Counted from the stretch's first letter, positions 1 through 8,965 are shown. The stretch is DNA of 57,041 nucleotides from an uncultured Bacteroides sp. (GCA_945965395.1 CAMFND010000154.1:1-57041), one strand, 5' to 3'. Translations and numbers: made by a program. The notes: generated from the letters alone by a model not told the origin.

Positions 1-153
1 ACATAGTGGTAATCGTTTAAATGTTATAATTCAGCACTATAAATTTAATAATGTTATCGCTATGTTTCTAATTATCTGTGAAATATATTTATTGTTATTT
101 CAAACTCACGTTAACTTATCTTCGTTTATTGAATATCTCCACATTCTGAGACT

Positions 154-630
154 TTACTTATAATTTTTGTTTTGGGCAAGCACTCCGTTTGTCTTTAAAG
201 CAGACACATTCTCCAATTTATTATTTTCATCAAACTGAAATTCTGCCACATTCAATATAGGTTCTACACTACGAATCTTCTTCCTATTATCCTCACTACC
301 GTCAACCCATTGCACACTTAAACCATCAAAAACTAAATATTAAAAGCCCCCATGTAAATAAATGGATCTTTTTTACCCAAGTTTCGGTATAAGTCTTTAT
401 ATGTTTCTCTTATTTATCCTTTTATGCCTATAATATTTGGGAACCCTTGATTTAGAATATAATCTGACTACTTTTTCGTATTTCATTTTGACTGGACAAT
501 TTGCATAATTTCATCCACATAAATCAAGGTTCTAAACTTTTGTTGCTGTAATAATAAATATTTTAGCAAAGATTCCCTGACCGATTTCCTCTTTTCCCAG
601 ACAAGTAATACCCCCTGCGATTTGTCTTAA
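154..630 (-). pseudogene. decayed coding remnant, function unknown
   Basis: Reading the minus strand from about 630 to 345 gives one coherent frame containing segments such as VLLVWEKRKS, LIYVDEIMQIVQ, DYILNQGFPNI and ETYKDLYRNLGKKDPFIY, interrupted in frame by TGA, TAG and TAA codons. A frameshift near 340 then leads into a second clean stretch (VFDGLSVQWVDG ... VAEFQFDENN ... NGVLAQNKNYK) ending at a TAA at 154-156. Protein-like composition broken by three stops and a frameshift is the mark of a dead gene. I do not recognise the parent family. The bases from 1 to 153 are AT-rich and show nothing I can support. Confidence 0.6.
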
Positions 631-689
631 TTTTTTCTTTTTCTTTCTTTTTCTTGATAAAAAGCGAGGAAAAATACAGAAAAATACGT

Positions 690-697
690 TATATTTA
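690..697 (+). promoter_or_regulatory. -7 box of a Bacteroides-type promoter
   Basis: TATATTTA matches seven of eight positions of TAnnTTTG and lies 40 bases before the metallopeptidase start. No good TTTG is seen at the usual -33 spacing. Confidence 0.4.
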
Positions 698-737
698 CCA
701 CTGAGAATAAAATAACAGGTAACTAAAAAACAAAACT

Positions 738-1709
738 ATGACACTAAAACACTCGCTTTCTTTCATATTTTGCCTGGCTTTTACCACCATCGCAGCTTGG
801 GCGCAGAGTAACAAGTTTTCAAACTCCATCTTCCGCTTTGCCACTCGTGCCGAAGGACAAATGCTGATTACGGAACTGGATGACTATACACGCGACTGGA
901 ACCAGTTTGACATTGACGTGCGTCTGCAAAAGCCGCAAGGACGCAAATCACAGCTGTTGCAGTTTGCCATGGAACAGACACTCAACTGGAGTGACACTGA
1001 AAAAGAGCGCATCAGCAAAGCTATGAAAAGCCTGGATGCAGAAATCAAGAAACAAAGTTACAACCTCGATTTCCCGAAAGAAATCATCTTTGTAAAAACT
1101 ACCCAGAAAGAAGAAGGTAATGCAGAGGCCTACACCCGCGTAAACTGGATTGCCATCGGTGAGCATGCGTTGAAGGAAGCTTCGGATGCAGATTTGAAAT
1201 ACCTTGTAGCCCATGAGTTGTTTCACCTGTTGACACGACAGAATTCCAACTTCAAGAAAGACATTTACAAGGTCATCGGATTCACGGTGATTGAAAAAGA
1301 AATTATCTTCCCGTCCGATTTGGCGGAGATTCGTATTTCCAATCCGGACATCAGCCGATATGACAGTTACGGCACGTTTACCATCGGCGGACAGAAGCAA
1401 TACTGCACCATGGTGATTTATACCGACAGACCTTATGACGGAAAAACGCTCTTCGACTACCTGAAAGTGGGACTTGTACCTTTGAACGGTGATTTTGTTC
1501 CTATCCAGAAGGCTGGAAAGACAATCATTTATGCACTGGATGAAGCGGAAGATTTCTACACACAAGTAGGAAAGAACACCAACTATCTCATTCATCCGGA
1601 AGAAATCATGGCAGACAACTTTGCCTTCACGCTGACTGGCAAGAAGGACCTTGCTAATCCGGAAATAATCCAGAATGTACAAAAAGTGCTGAAGGCCAAA
1701 AACCGATAA
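738..1709 (+). CDS. secreted zinc metallopeptidase (HExxH)
   Basis: A 323-residue protein with an N-terminal signal peptide ending around AAWAQ, so it acts in the periplasm or outside the cell. The motif VAHELFH (H159, E160, H163) is a gluzincin zinc-binding helix with its catalytic glutamate, and HPEEIMADNF (E289) further on is a good candidate for the third zinc ligand. Middle residues carry no family I can name. The gene stands alone between its own promoter and a strong hairpin terminator shared with the convergent amidase gene. Its substrate is unknown. The class is well supported by the HExxH plus ExxAD pair; the family is not. Confidence 0.75.
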   Translation: MTLKHSLSFIFCLAFTTIAAWAQSNKFSNSIFRFATRAEGQMLITELDDYTRDWNQFDIDVRLQKPQGRKSQLLQFAMEQTLNWSDTEKERISKAMKSLDAEIKKQSYNLDFPKEIIFVKTTQKEEGNAEAYTRVNWIAIGEHALKEASDADLKYLVAHELFHLLTRQNSNFKKDIYKVIGFTVIEKEIIFPSDLAEIRISNPDISRYDSYGTFTIGGQKQYCTMVIYTDRPYDGKTLFDYLKVGLVPLNGDFVPIQKAGKTIIYALDEAEDFYTQVGKNTNYLIHPEEIMADNFAFTLTGKKDLANPEIIQNVQKVLKAKNR

Positions 1710-1730
1710 ACAATCTACTTTCACAGATAT

Positions 1731-1769
1731 AAAAAAAGTCAGGCACTTCGCGGTTGCCTGACTTTTTTT
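1731..1769. terminator. bidirectional rho-independent terminator
   Basis: A perfect 15-bp inverted repeat (1731-1745 with 1755-1769) around a 9-base loop. The arms carry A7 at one end and T7 at the other, so the hairpin can end transcription from both the metallopeptidase and the convergent amidase operon. Confidence 0.9.
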
Positions 1770-1782
1770 ATGACTTATGAGA

Positions 1783-2583
1783 TTATCTTTTCCGGTAATC
1801 CTTCTCGATGGCTAAGGTTATCCAGTTGGCTAAGGCCTGACGATTATCGGCAATGACCAGACGTTTCTGATCCTGCGCATTCTGGATATTTCCAACTTCC
1901 AGGAAAACAGCTACCGGAGTCGTATTGCGAAGTACGAACAGATTACGTTCGCTCACCGTACCATCGAATCCGCGGTTGGGCTGATGGCGGTCATACTTGG
2001 AACGGAAAGTCCGCTGTATTTCCCTCGCCAGTCGTTTTCCTTTTGAACTGCCCGGTGCATGATAGAAATACACGTCGGTCTGGTTGTTCCGGGCCCGACT
2101 GTCTACATGAATAAACACGGCACGCTTGTAGCTGCTCTTATCCTTCCGGTACAAGCGGTTCACCGCATCACAACGCTGTTGCAGACGGGCTACCTGATTC
2201 AACGGAATGGCTTTTCCCATGCAAGTTTCCCGCTTGCTGTTATTCAGTATAGCCTGGTCACGGATTCCGTCCTTTGCATCCTGAATAATAAAATGCACTT
2301 TTGCCCCACGTTTCATCAACTCGCGTCCCAAGCGGAGAATGATGTCGTAAGCATACTCATCTTCATGCAATTCTTTTCCGCGGTATTTACCAATGCAGCC
2401 AGGATCCGGTCCCCCATGTCCGCTGACAAGATAGAAAGTGGCTCCTTTCAACGAGCTGGAAGTTACCGCATACGACGCATATTTCTTTCCAAACAGCGGT
2501 TCATAATGTCCCTTCTTTTTTCCCGTCATTCCCGAAGGGAAGCACAGCAAGCCACACAAAATCAAACATAAGAACTTCTTCAT
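1783..2583 (-). CDS. N-acetylmuramoyl-L-alanine amidase (Amidase_3)
   Basis: A secreted zinc amidase that would cut the bond between MurNAc and the stem peptide of peptidoglycan. After a signal peptide (MKKFLCLILCGLLC), the Amidase_3 signatures follow in order: SGHGGPDPG (zinc ligand His56), HEDEYAYDI (Glu76), FIHVDS (His159) and FLEVGNIQN with catalytic Glu229, counted from the ATG at 2583. A GTG one codon upstream is possible, but the ATG overlaps the stop of the thioredoxin gene by one base (TGATG), which suggests translational coupling. At 266 residues it is a bare catalytic domain with no binding repeats. The pairing with a periplasmic thioredoxin fits envelope maintenance. Confidence 0.88.
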   Translation of the reverse strand: MKKFLCLILCGLLCFPSGMTGKKKGHYEPLFGKKYASYAVTSSSLKGATFYLVSGHGGPDPGCIGKYRGKELHEDEYAYDIILRLGRELMKRGAKVHFIIQDAKDGIRDQAILNNSKRETCMGKAIPLNQVARLQQRCDAVNRLYRKDKSSYKRAVFIHVDSRARNNQTDVYFYHAPGSSKGKRLAREIQRTFRSKYDRHQPNRGFDGTVSERNLFVLRNTTPVAVFLEVGNIQNAQDQKRLVIADNRQALANWITLAIEKDYRKR

Positions 2584-3125
2584 CACTTCAGCAGTTCATC
2601 TATTTTCTTACAAAGAGAAGCAAACTCCTCTTCATTATACAAGCGGGTCATCATCACGATTTTACCCTCCTTATCTATCAGCACGTTACGGGTGATTCCG
2701 GCATTGCGTTCCGCATATTTGGCAAAAATATCTGCTCCCGGATCAAGTCCTAACGGATAAGTCACTCCTGTCTGCTTGGCAAAGGCTTTCACTCGTTCCA
2801 GCGGCTCGTCACGGTCAATTCCATAAAGCGCAAAGGAAGCATTGTCCTTATGTTTCTGCCAGATGTCTTTTTCAATAAAAGGCATTTCCTTACGGCAGAC
2901 TCCACACCAGCTTGCGGTAAACTGCAACATGACTACCTTTCCCTTAAGTTCTGACAATTTCACCTTGCGTCCGTCCGTCAGCTTCATTTCAAAGTCGGGA
3001 GCCGTATCGCCTACCTTGACAATATATCCGGCTGCATCAGGAACCGGCTGAGAGGCTGTAAGTGGTGCATGGCCGCCTAAAAGTCCCATCAATGTCAATG
3101 CAAAAATAAGCTTCTTCATACTCAT
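2583..3125 (-). CDS. TlpA-like periplasmic thioredoxin
   Basis: A 180-residue exported thioredoxin-fold protein of the AhpC-TSA/TlpA type. The signal peptide (residues 1-24) is followed by the family opening VGDTAPDFEM and by SWCGVCRKEMP with the redox pair Cys74-x-x-Cys77. A cis-proline is not evident in the usual place; the loop reads GITRNVLID. Such proteins reduce or exchange disulfides in the periplasm. It is the first gene of a two-gene operon, and its TGA overlaps the amidase ATG. A second ATG two codons in (MKK) would give an equally good signal peptide. Confidence 0.85.
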   Translation of the reverse strand: MSMKKLIFALTLMGLLGGHAPLTASQPVPDAAGYIVKVGDTAPDFEMKLTDGRKVKLSELKGKVVMLQFTASWCGVCRKEMPFIEKDIWQKHKDNASFALYGIDRDEPLERVKAFAKQTGVTYPLGLDPGADIFAKYAERNAGITRNVLIDKEGKIVMMTRLYNEEEFASLCKKIDELLK

Positions 3126-3144
3126 TCTAAATTATATTTCGGCT

Positions 3145-3152
3145 CAAAGATA
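3145..3152 (-). promoter_or_regulatory. -7 box upstream of the TlpA/amidase pair
   Basis: On the minus strand the bases read TATCTTTG, a perfect TAnnTTTG, 20 bases before the TlpA start codon. Confidence 0.6.
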
Positions 3153-3281
3153 GTACAAAAAATTAAAATACAGACACATTCGGAAAGAAACCTGCCTGCA
3201 AAAAGAATATCAGAAAGTGCGAAAAGGGCCGAAAGAAAATGCTTTTTATTACTTTTCGGTATGTTTATACAGAAACTTTAT

Positions 3282-3289
3282 TAACTTTG
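3282..3289 (+). promoter_or_regulatory. -7 box upstream of the XRE-cupin gene
   Basis: TAACTTTG is a perfect TAnnTTTG. The transcript would begin near 3294-3297, about 60 bases before the regulator's start codon. Confidence 0.6.
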
Positions 3290-3295
3290 CGGATT

Positions 3296-3334
3296 ATGAA
3301 GAACAAAGCGTACACCCTTACGCTTTTATTGTAA
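3296..3334 (+). other. 5' UTR hairpin and 12-codon mini-ORF
   Basis: Just after the predicted transcription start lies an 8-bp stem (AAAGCGTA 3305-3312 with TACGCTTT 3319-3326, loop of 6) followed by TATTGT. The same bases form a 12-codon ORF, MKNKAYTLTLLL, from 3296. It could be a 5'-end stabilising stem or a weak attenuator for the regulator behind it. Chance is possible for the ORF. Confidence 0.3.
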
Positions 3335-3356
3335 ATCAAAGCTAAAGAGAAGAACT

Positions 3357-3935
3357 ATGGATTGCACCAACATCATCGGAGAAAAAATAAAATCGCTCCG
3401 AACCAATCAAGAAATAAGTATACAGGAACTGGCAGAACGCGCAGGACTGACCGTGGAACAGGTAAGTCGCATTGAGGAAAACATCGACATTCCTTCGTTG
3501 GCTCCGCTGATTAAAATAGCACGTGCATTGGGAGTACGTTTGGGTACTTTCCTGGACGATCAGACTAGTGAAGCCGGACCGGTTATCTGCCGCAAAGGCG
3601 AAGCGGACGATACCATCGGATTTTCAAACAACGCTACGCATGCCCGCCAGCACATGCATTATCATTCATTGTCAAAAAGCAAGGTGGACCGTCACATGGA
3701 ACCGTTCATCATCGACATCGACGCCAACGACGAAAAAGACTTCTTTCTGTCGGCACATGAAGGAGAAGAGTTTATCATGGTACTGAAAGGAGAACTGGAA
3801 ATCAGTTATGGAAAAAGCAACTATCGCCTGAAAGAAGGAGATACCATTTATTATGATTCCATCGTGCCGCACCATGTACACACCGCCGAAGGACAGGCTG
3901 CACAAATTCTGGCCGTAGTCTACACCCCGGTATAA
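3357..3935 (+). CDS. XRE-family regulator with C-terminal cupin
   Basis: A 192-residue cytosolic transcription factor. Residues 7-63 are a helix-turn-helix of the HTH_3 type ([20 protein letters not shown]). Residues 120-190 are a small cupin with the two motifs [12 protein letters not shown] and [15 protein letters not shown], which form a small-molecule or metal pocket. The HTH-cupin layout is that of PuuR/SutR-type sensors. It is followed after 23 bases by an acyl-CoA synthetase on the same strand with no terminator between, so the two form an operon. The cupin probably senses a substrate or product of that enzyme, or the regulator controls its own operon. The ligand cannot be read from sequence. 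Confidence 0.88.
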   Translation: MDCTNIIGEKIKSLRTNQEISIQELAERAGLTVEQVSRIEENIDIPSLAPLIKIARALGVRLGTFLDDQTSEAGPVICRKGEADDTIGFSNNATHARQHMHYHSLSKSKVDRHMEPFIIDIDANDEKDFFLSAHEGEEFIMVLKGELEISYGKSNYRLKEGDTIYYDSIVPHHVHTAEGQAAQILAVVYTPV

Positions 3936-3958
3936 GTCTCACACAAATCATCAACGAC

Positions 3959-5611
3959 ATGTTACAACTTTCTGAAAGAACATTAGGCGACTGGCTGGAG
4001 CATTGGGCAGAAGTGACTCCGGACAAAGAATACATTGTATATTCCGACCGCAACCTGCGTTTTACGTGGAAGCAGTTTAACGAGCGTGTGGACCACATGG
4101 CCAAAGGTTTGCTGGCCATCGGCGTGAAAAAAGATACTCACGTGGGCATCTGGGCCCGCAATGTACCCGACTGGCTGACATTCCTGTATGCCTGCGCCAA
4201 AATTGGTGCCGTGGCCGTTACGGTCAACACGAATTACAAGCAGGCGGAACTGGAGTACCTCTGCGAAAACTCCGACATGCATACTCTGTGTATCGTAGAC
4301 GGAGAAAAGGACAGCAACTTCGTGGAAATGACCTACACCATGCTGCCCGAACTGAAACTCTTCGAACGGGGCCACATGAAGAGCAAGCGCTTCCCTCACA
4401 TGCGCAATGTGGTGTACATAGGTCAGGAGAAATACCGGGGCATGTATAACACGGCAGAGATTCTGCTGTTAGGAAGCAACATTGACGATGAGGAACTGAT
4501 TAAGGCCAAGAAGCTGGTAAGCTGCCATGATACGGTGAACATGCAGTATACTTCCGGTACTACGGGATTCCCGAAAGGGGTTATGCTTACTCACTATAAT
4601 ATTGCCAACAACGGATTTCTAACCGGTGAGCACATGAAGTTCACGGCCGATGACAAGCTGTGCGTATGTGTTCCGCTGTTCCATTGCTTCGGTGTGGTAC
4701 TGGCCACCATGAACTGCCTGACGCATGGCTGCACACAGGTCATGATAGAGCGCTTCGACCCGTTGCTCGTACTGGCTTCCATACACAAGGAACGCTGTAC
4801 GGCTCTTTACGGCGTACCGACCATGTTCATTGCCGAACTGCATCACCCCATGTTCCCCATGTTCGACTTATCGAGCCTGCGCACGGGTATCATGGCCGGC
4901 TCTCTCTGTCCTGTGGAACTGATGAAACAGGTAGAAGAAAAAATGTTTATGCGCGTTACCAGCGTATACGGACTGACAGAGGCTTCACCGGGTATGACCC
5001 ACAGCCGCATTGACGACGATCCGGAAGTACGTTACACCACCGTAGGCCATGACTTTGAGTTCACGGAAGTGAAAGTAATCGACCCGAATACCGGAGAAGA
5101 ATGTCCGGTGGGTGTACAGGGCGAAATGTGTAACCGGGGCTACAACACCATGAAAGGTTACTACAAAAATCCGGAAGCCACAGCTGAGGTAATCGACGCC
5201 AACGGATTCCTGCATTCCGGCGACTTAGGAGTAAAAGATGAAAACGGAAACTATCGCATCACGGGACGCATCAAGGACATGATTATCCGCGGAGGGGAAA
5301 ACATTTACCCGCGCGAAATCGAAGAATTCCTCTACAAGATGCCAGGCATCAAGGATGTGCAGGTGGCCGGAGTTCCTTCCAAAAAATACGGTGAGGCAGT
5401 GGGAGCTTTCATCATCCTGCACGAAGGATACACCATGAATGAATTTGATGTACGTGAGTTTTGTCAGGGGAAAATAGCCCGCTACAAAATTCCCAAATAC
5501 ATTTTCTTCGTAAAGGAATTCCCCATGACAGGAAGCGGAAAAATCCAGAAATTCAAGCTGAAAGATTTAAGTCTGAAATTGTGTGCCGAACAAGGCATCG
5601 AAATCATATAA
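3959..5611 (+). CDS. AMP-forming acyl-CoA synthetase
   Basis: A 550-residue cytosolic ligase of the ANL superfamily that activates a carboxylic acid with ATP and joins it to CoA. All core motifs are present: [11 protein letters not shown] (197-207, P-loop), [10 protein letters not shown] (from 336), HSGDLG (419-424, ribose-binding Asp422), [16 protein letters not shown] (hinge and A8) and the adenylation lysine in GSGKIQK (Lys528). The length and lack of a membrane segment fit medium- or long-chain fatty acyl-CoA synthetases. It sits 23 bases behind an XRE-cupin regulator, a probable dedicated controller. The acid it uses could be a fatty acid or an aromatic acid. Confidence 0.88.
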   Translation: MLQLSERTLGDWLEHWAEVTPDKEYIVYSDRNLRFTWKQFNERVDHMAKGLLAIGVKKDTHVGIWARNVPDWLTFLYACAKIGAVAVTVNTNYKQAELEYLCENSDMHTLCIVDGEKDSNFVEMTYTMLPELKLFERGHMKSKRFPHMRNVVYIGQEKYRGMYNTAEILLLGSNIDDEELIKAKKLVSCHDTVNMQYTSGTTGFPKGVMLTHYNIANNGFLTGEHMKFTADDKLCVCVPLFHCFGVVLATMNCLTHGCTQVMIERFDPLLVLASIHKERCTALYGVPTMFIAELHHPMFPMFDLSSLRTGIMAGSLCPVELMKQVEEKMFMRVTSVYGLTEASPGMTHSRIDDDPEVRYTTVGHDFEFTEVKVIDPNTGEECPVGVQGEMCNRGYNTMKGYYKNPEATAEVIDANGFLHSGDLGVKDENGNYRITGRIKDMIIRGGENIYPREIEEFLYKMPGIKDVQVAGVPSKKYGEAVGAFIILHEGYTMNEFDVREFCQGKIARYKIPKYIFFVKEFPMTGSGKIQKFKLKDLSLKLCAEQGIEII

Positions 5612-5615
5612 AAAA

Positions 5616-5656
5616 CGGCCCGGAACCCTTCTTTCTCAAGAACAGATTCCGGGCCG
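5616..5656. terminator. hairpin terminator between convergent genes
   Basis: A perfect 10-bp GC-rich stem (CGGCCCGGAA 5616-5625 with TTCCGGGCCG 5647-5656) lies 4 bases after the acyl-CoA synthetase stop. An A-run before it serves the minus strand; the plus-strand side has only a broken T tract. Confidence 0.8.
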
Positions 5657-5681
5657 GAATTTTATCGACAAATTGCTTGAT

Positions 5682-6389
5682 TTATTTCTTTACAATCTTC
5701 ACCAGCAATGTCTTGCTGTCCAAATTGCCTTTGGTGTCGTATGCTTCCGATTTCACCAGTCCCACTCCTTTGGCATACCATTCGGTCACACGCAGTGTAG
5801 TGGTTTTCAGCACAATCTTTGTACGCTGCAGGTAAGAAATCTTCACACAGTCAAACTTTCCGGCTGTAGTGCTGATGGTTTCATTTCCCATGTAAGCTGC
5901 ACCAGACACATTCACTTCATTCTTCAACATATTGCGAACTACCTGATAAGAGCGGTCAGGAATACTTTCCCCACCTTTGGCACCGTCTTTGATAGTAAAT
6001 GAATTGTCGCCTTTAAACTTAAGTTTCTCCAGCAAACCTAAACGGGCAGCCTCGTTGTATTTAGCAGGGTCGGAATCAGAATCTACATACGGACCGTACA
6101 TCAAATCTTCCGTACATACCGTATTGGCTCCATCGTAGCTCCAGTTGAACAAGGTATAGCTGGTATTGTTCTTTGCCTTTGTAGTGACAATCTTATCATA
6201 GTAGGCAGCCTGAAGCTTTCCGTCCACTTTCTCTACTTTACTTACAGTCATGGTTTCATCCGATGTGCTCTGACCGATTTCATCATAATTCACATAGTGC
6301 AGTTCTGTACCTTCTGTCGTGCAGAAATATTGTGCCTGCATGGAATGGCAAGCCAAGACAGCTGCCACCAAAAACATTAGCCTCTTCAT
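5682..6389 (-). CDS. secreted TapB/DUF3108-like protein
   Basis: A 235-residue exported protein with signal peptide MKRLMFLVAAVLACHSMQAQ. The body alternates short beta strands and ends with a block (TTAGKFDCVKISY ... VTEWYAKGVGLVKSE) typical of DUF3108-like/TapB proteins, whose last strands have this GxF.C..I and W.a.GvGlVk pattern. The family is thought to be periplasmic or surface-associated; its molecular role is not established. A longer frame runs upstream to 6461, but the ATG at 6389 begins the signal peptide and lies 30 bases after a good -7 box. The gene is monocistronic and divergent from the TPR gene. Confidence 0.6.
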   Translation of the reverse strand: MKRLMFLVAAVLACHSMQAQYFCTTEGTELHYVNYDEIGQSTSDETMTVSKVEKVDGKLQAAYYDKIVTTKAKNNTSYTLFNWSYDGANTVCTEDLMYGPYVDSDSDPAKYNEAARLGLLEKLKFKGDNSFTIKDGAKGGESIPDRSYQVVRNMLKNEVNVSGAAYMGNETISTTAGKFDCVKISYLQRTKIVLKTTTLRVTEWYAKGVGLVKSEAYDTKGNLDSKTLLVKIVKK

Positions 6390-6418
6390 AGTTTCATCTT
6401 TTAAAGTAAAATACGGTG

Positions 6419-6426
6419 CAAACATA
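6419..6426 (-). promoter_or_regulatory. -7 box of the TapB-like gene
   Basis: The minus strand reads TATGTTTG, a perfect TAnnTTTG, 30 bases before the start codon. Confidence 0.55.
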
Positions 6427-6449
6427 CAAATTTCTTTCTTTTTTCTGCC

Positions 6450-6457
6450 TATCTTTG
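6450..6457 (+). promoter_or_regulatory. -7 box of the TPR gene
   Basis: TATCTTTG is a perfect TAnnTTTG, 30 bases before the TPR start. It forms a compact divergent promoter pair with the box at 6419-6426. Confidence 0.55.
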
Positions 6458-6486
6458 CCACAGAAAAAACATTAAATCAGTTTATC

Positions 6487-7440
6487 ATGGGATTATTATC
6501 ATCTTTATTCGGAAAAAGTAAATCCGATGCAAACGAACAAGAGAAACAAGACAAGAAGAATTTCGACATCCTGAAATATGACGGCATCCGTGCCCGCAAC
6601 ATGGGTAAACTACCCTACGCCATCAAATGTTTTGAAGAAGCAGTGGCACTTCAAGAAGAAAAGGAAACGCTGGGTTTACTGGCCAGTGCATATCTTCAGG
6701 CCAACCGCACGGAGGATGCACGTATCACCCTTGACCGGCTGATTGCAAAAGATGAGACAAACGTACAGGCCTTGCTGTCTTTGGCCAGTGTATGCTATAT
6801 ACAAGAAGACTATGAAGGGATGGATAAGGCCTGCCAGAAAGCCATCGCTTTGGATGAGAAGAACGCTCAGGCTTACTACTTAGCCGCTCGTGCTGCACGA
6901 GGTTTGAAAAATGACTTACAAGCCATTGTCATGCTAACCAAAGCCATCGTACAAAACGAGAGTTTCACAGAAGCCTATCTTCTGCGTGCTGAAGTGCTGT
7001 GGGAAATGCGCCAGGCGAAAGATGCGCTCAACGACCTGGAGCAGGTACTGAAACTTAATCCGGAAGAAGAGGAAGCGCTTCTCCTGAAAGCTACCATCCA
7101 TATCGGTATGGGAGAAAATCAGGAAGGAGAAGCATGCGTGGAACAGGTTATAGCTTTGAACCCGTTCAATGTGAAAGCGTATTTGCTGAAAGGTGGCTTG
7201 CTGATAGAGGAAAAACAACTGGACAAGGCACTTGAGAATTATCAGGAAGCTATTGAACTGATTCCACAAGAAGCGCAATTATACCAGGAAAGAGGACGCG
7301 TTCACCTGCTGATGGGCGACAAGGCCGGTGCGGCAGAAGACATGAAAAAGGCCATCGAGCTGGCTCCTGAAAAAGAAAACCTGATTTCCGGCAATTTCAA
7401 TAACTTTGAAAAGAGCAATCTGCAAACCGGAATCTACTAA
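6487..7440 (+). CDS. tetratricopeptide repeat protein
   Basis: A 317-residue protein without a signal peptide, built almost wholly from TPR helices from about residue 35 to 305. Repeats can be seen in blocks such as GKLPYAIKCFEEAVALQ, EDYEGMDKACQKAIALD, RQAKDALNDLEQVLKLNP and DKALENYQEAIELIP, each with the A/G at position 8 and A at 20 of the TPR consensus, giving roughly seven to eight repeats. Such arrays bind other proteins; the partner is unknown. The start at 6487 was chosen because the longer frame overlaps the divergent promoters, and MGLLSSLFGK is a common opening. A strong terminator follows. Confidence 0.8.
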   Translation: MGLLSSLFGKSKSDANEQEKQDKKNFDILKYDGIRARNMGKLPYAIKCFEEAVALQEEKETLGLLASAYLQANRTEDARITLDRLIAKDETNVQALLSLASVCYIQEDYEGMDKACQKAIALDEKNAQAYYLAARAARGLKNDLQAIVMLTKAIVQNESFTEAYLLRAEVLWEMRQAKDALNDLEQVLKLNPEEEEALLLKATIHIGMGENQEGEACVEQVIALNPFNVKAYLLKGGLLIEEKQLDKALENYQEAIELIPQEAQLYQERGRVHLLMGDKAGAAEDMKKAIELAPEKENLISGNFNNFEKSNLQTGIY

Positions 7441-7457
7441 ACGATACTCTTCATAAA

Positions 7458-7500
7458 GAACGGGTGCGGAACATTCATTCGTGAAATTCCGCACCCGTTC
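7458..7500. terminator. bidirectional terminator
   Basis: A perfect 14-bp GC-rich stem (7458-7471 with 7487-7500), loop of 15, with AAA before and TTTTT after. It serves the TPR gene and the convergent aminotransferase gene. Confidence 0.9.
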
Positions 7501-7520
7501 TTTTTATAATAATAGATGCA

Positions 7521-8690
7521 TTAAAGAGCTTCGTAAGCTGCTTTCAACTGCTGCAAGGCTTTTTCAAGTGTCACACGCGGACAGCCTACATTCATTCGCA
7601 TAAAGCCTGCTCCTTCCTTACCAAACATCTCTCCATCGTTCAGCGCCAATCCGGCCTTGTCTACAAAGAAAGCATTCAATGCCTCATGCGACAATCTCAG
7701 TTCGCGACAATCCAGCCAAATCAGGTAAGAAGCCTGCGGACGCATCACCTTAATCTTAGGAGTATGTGCTTTTGTATAGGCATCTGCATAGTCAATATTT
7801 CCCTGAATATAAGCCAGACACTGTTGCAGCCACTCTTCTCCTTCAGTGTAAGCAGCGGTTACGGCCGGCCATGCAAACACATGTCCCGCATTCAGCTCTC
7901 CGGCATCCAGATAAGTAACGAAGCGTGAACGAAGTCCTTCATTGTAAATAATGGTATGCGAAGCAGCTACTCCCGGCATATTGAAAGTCTTGCTGGGTGC
8001 CATAAAAGTAACGGAGTTGTTGCGGGCTTTTTCTGACACCATGGCAAAAGGCAGATGCTGATAAGGAGGTAAAGTCAGGTCAGCATGAATTTCATCCGAA
8101 AAGACAATCACATTGTCATCGGCACAGATTTCGGCCAGTTCCTGCAACTCTTCTTTCTTCCAAACCACTCCTCCCGGGTTGTGAGGATTACACAGAATCA
8201 GTACCCGTACTCCCTTTATGGAACGGCGAATCAAATCCAAATCCATGCGATAATGTCCGTCCACTTCTTTCAGCGGACATTCCACCAGGCGACGGTTATT
8301 GCGTGTCACCAGCCAGGCAAAAGGATGGTACACCGGAGGCATAATCATAATCTTGTCGCCCGGCTTTGTGAAACAGTTGATAGCCATTCCCAAACCCGGT
8401 ACAATGCCTGGTACAAAATTGATTTCTTCCTTCTCTACCGACATGCCATAACGTTTCTTTACCCATCCGATAATAGACTGATAGTAATCGTCTGAACGGA
8501 AAGTATATCCTAACACCGGATGTTCGCAACGTTTGCGAATGGCTTCCAAAATAAACGGAGGTGTGGCAAAATCCATATCGGCCACCCACATCGGAATCAA
8601 ATCAGACTTTCCCCATACGTTTACCATACCGTCTACTTTCTCGCAACACGTGCCGCGACGGTCAATCACTTCATCAAAATTATAGTTCAT
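7521..8690 (-). CDS. MalY/PatB-type PLP aminotransferase (C-S lyase)
   Basis: A 389-residue fold-type I PLP enzyme of the MalY/PatB branch. Members act as cystathionine beta-lyases or aminotransferases. The opening NFDEVIDRRGT, the MWVADMDF block (34-41), PVYHPF (119-124), NPHNPGG (168-174), SDEIHADL (198-205) and the PLP lysine Lys234 in SKTFNMPG are all diagnostic of this branch. A longer upstream frame is rejected because a -7 box lies inside it. The gene is monocistronic and divergent from the aromatic amino acid operon. Its likely job is cysteine/methionine metabolism, but a transaminase role cannot be excluded. Confidence 0.85.
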   Translation of the reverse strand: MNYNFDEVIDRRGTCCEKVDGMVNVWGKSDLIPMWVADMDFATPPFILEAIRKRCEHPVLGYTFRSDDYYQSIIGWVKKRYGMSVEKEEINFVPGIVPGLGMAINCFTKPGDKIMIMPPVYHPFAWLVTRNNRRLVECPLKEVDGHYRMDLDLIRRSIKGVRVLILCNPHNPGGVVWKKEELQELAEICADDNVIVFSDEIHADLTLPPYQHLPFAMVSEKARNNSVTFMAPSKTFNMPGVAASHTIIYNEGLRSRFVTYLDAGELNAGHVFAWPAVTAAYTEGEEWLQQCLAYIQGNIDYADAYTKAHTPKIKVMRPQASYLIWLDCRELRLSHEALNAFFVDKAGLALNDGEMFGKEGAGFMRMNVGCPRVTLEKALQQLKAAYEAL

Positions 8691-8737
8691 GTTCTTATTT
8701 GTTTTGGCTATTTTACAAATGAAATATCTCTGTACAA

Positions 8738-8745
8738 CAAAGGTA
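8738..8745 (-). promoter_or_regulatory. -7 box of the PatB-like gene
   Basis: The minus strand reads TACCTTTG, a perfect TAnnTTTG, 47 bases before the ATG at 8690. Confidence 0.55.
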
Positions 8746-8815
8746 AGAAAATACATTCATATCCGCCATTCTGAGGCTATTTTTTAAAAATAAGAAGAAA
8801 AAGTTTGTCGGAACA

Positions 8816-8845
8816 TTTGTTTTTTAAAGAAAAGTATTACATTTG
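8816..8845 (+). promoter_or_regulatory. promoter of the Phe/Tyr leader and operon
   Basis: TTTG at 8816-8819 and TACATTTG at 8838-8845 are separated by 18 bases, an almost ideal Bacteroides primary sigma promoter. Transcription should begin near 8850, about 25 bases before the leader peptide start. Confidence 0.75.
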
Positions 8846-8875
8846 CAGCAGAAATAACAACAAAATAACAAACAA

Positions 8876-8965
8876 ATGAGAACATTTACATCATACTTCT
8901 TCTTTTACTTTTATTTCTTTTACTTTAGCAATGAAGTGAAGCGGGAGTTTGCATGCATACGTTAA
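8876..8965 (+). CDS. Phe/Tyr-rich leader peptide
   Basis: A 29-codon ORF between the operon promoter and the terminator. Residues 7-17 read YFFFYFYFFYF: eleven consecutive Phe or Tyr codons (seven Phe, four Tyr). Residue 4 and residue 25 are also Phe. The codons lie at 8894-8926 and the TAA at 8963-8965. Such runs are the sensing element of classic attenuation, where a ribosome stalls when the charged tRNA is scarce. The operon behind it makes both phenylalanine and tyrosine, matching the two amino acids in the run. It is not expected to have a function as a protein. Confidence 0.85.
   Translation: MRTFTSYFFFYFYFFYFSNEVKREFACIR

Noticed and set aside
948-1724. 258-codon minus-strand frame over the metallopeptidase
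   Set aside because: It lies opposite a gene with a clear signal peptide and HExxH motif and shows no protein-like features.
6390-6461. Extended N-terminus of the TapB-like gene
   Set aside because: It would bury the promoter box and place a signal peptide 24 residues inside the protein.
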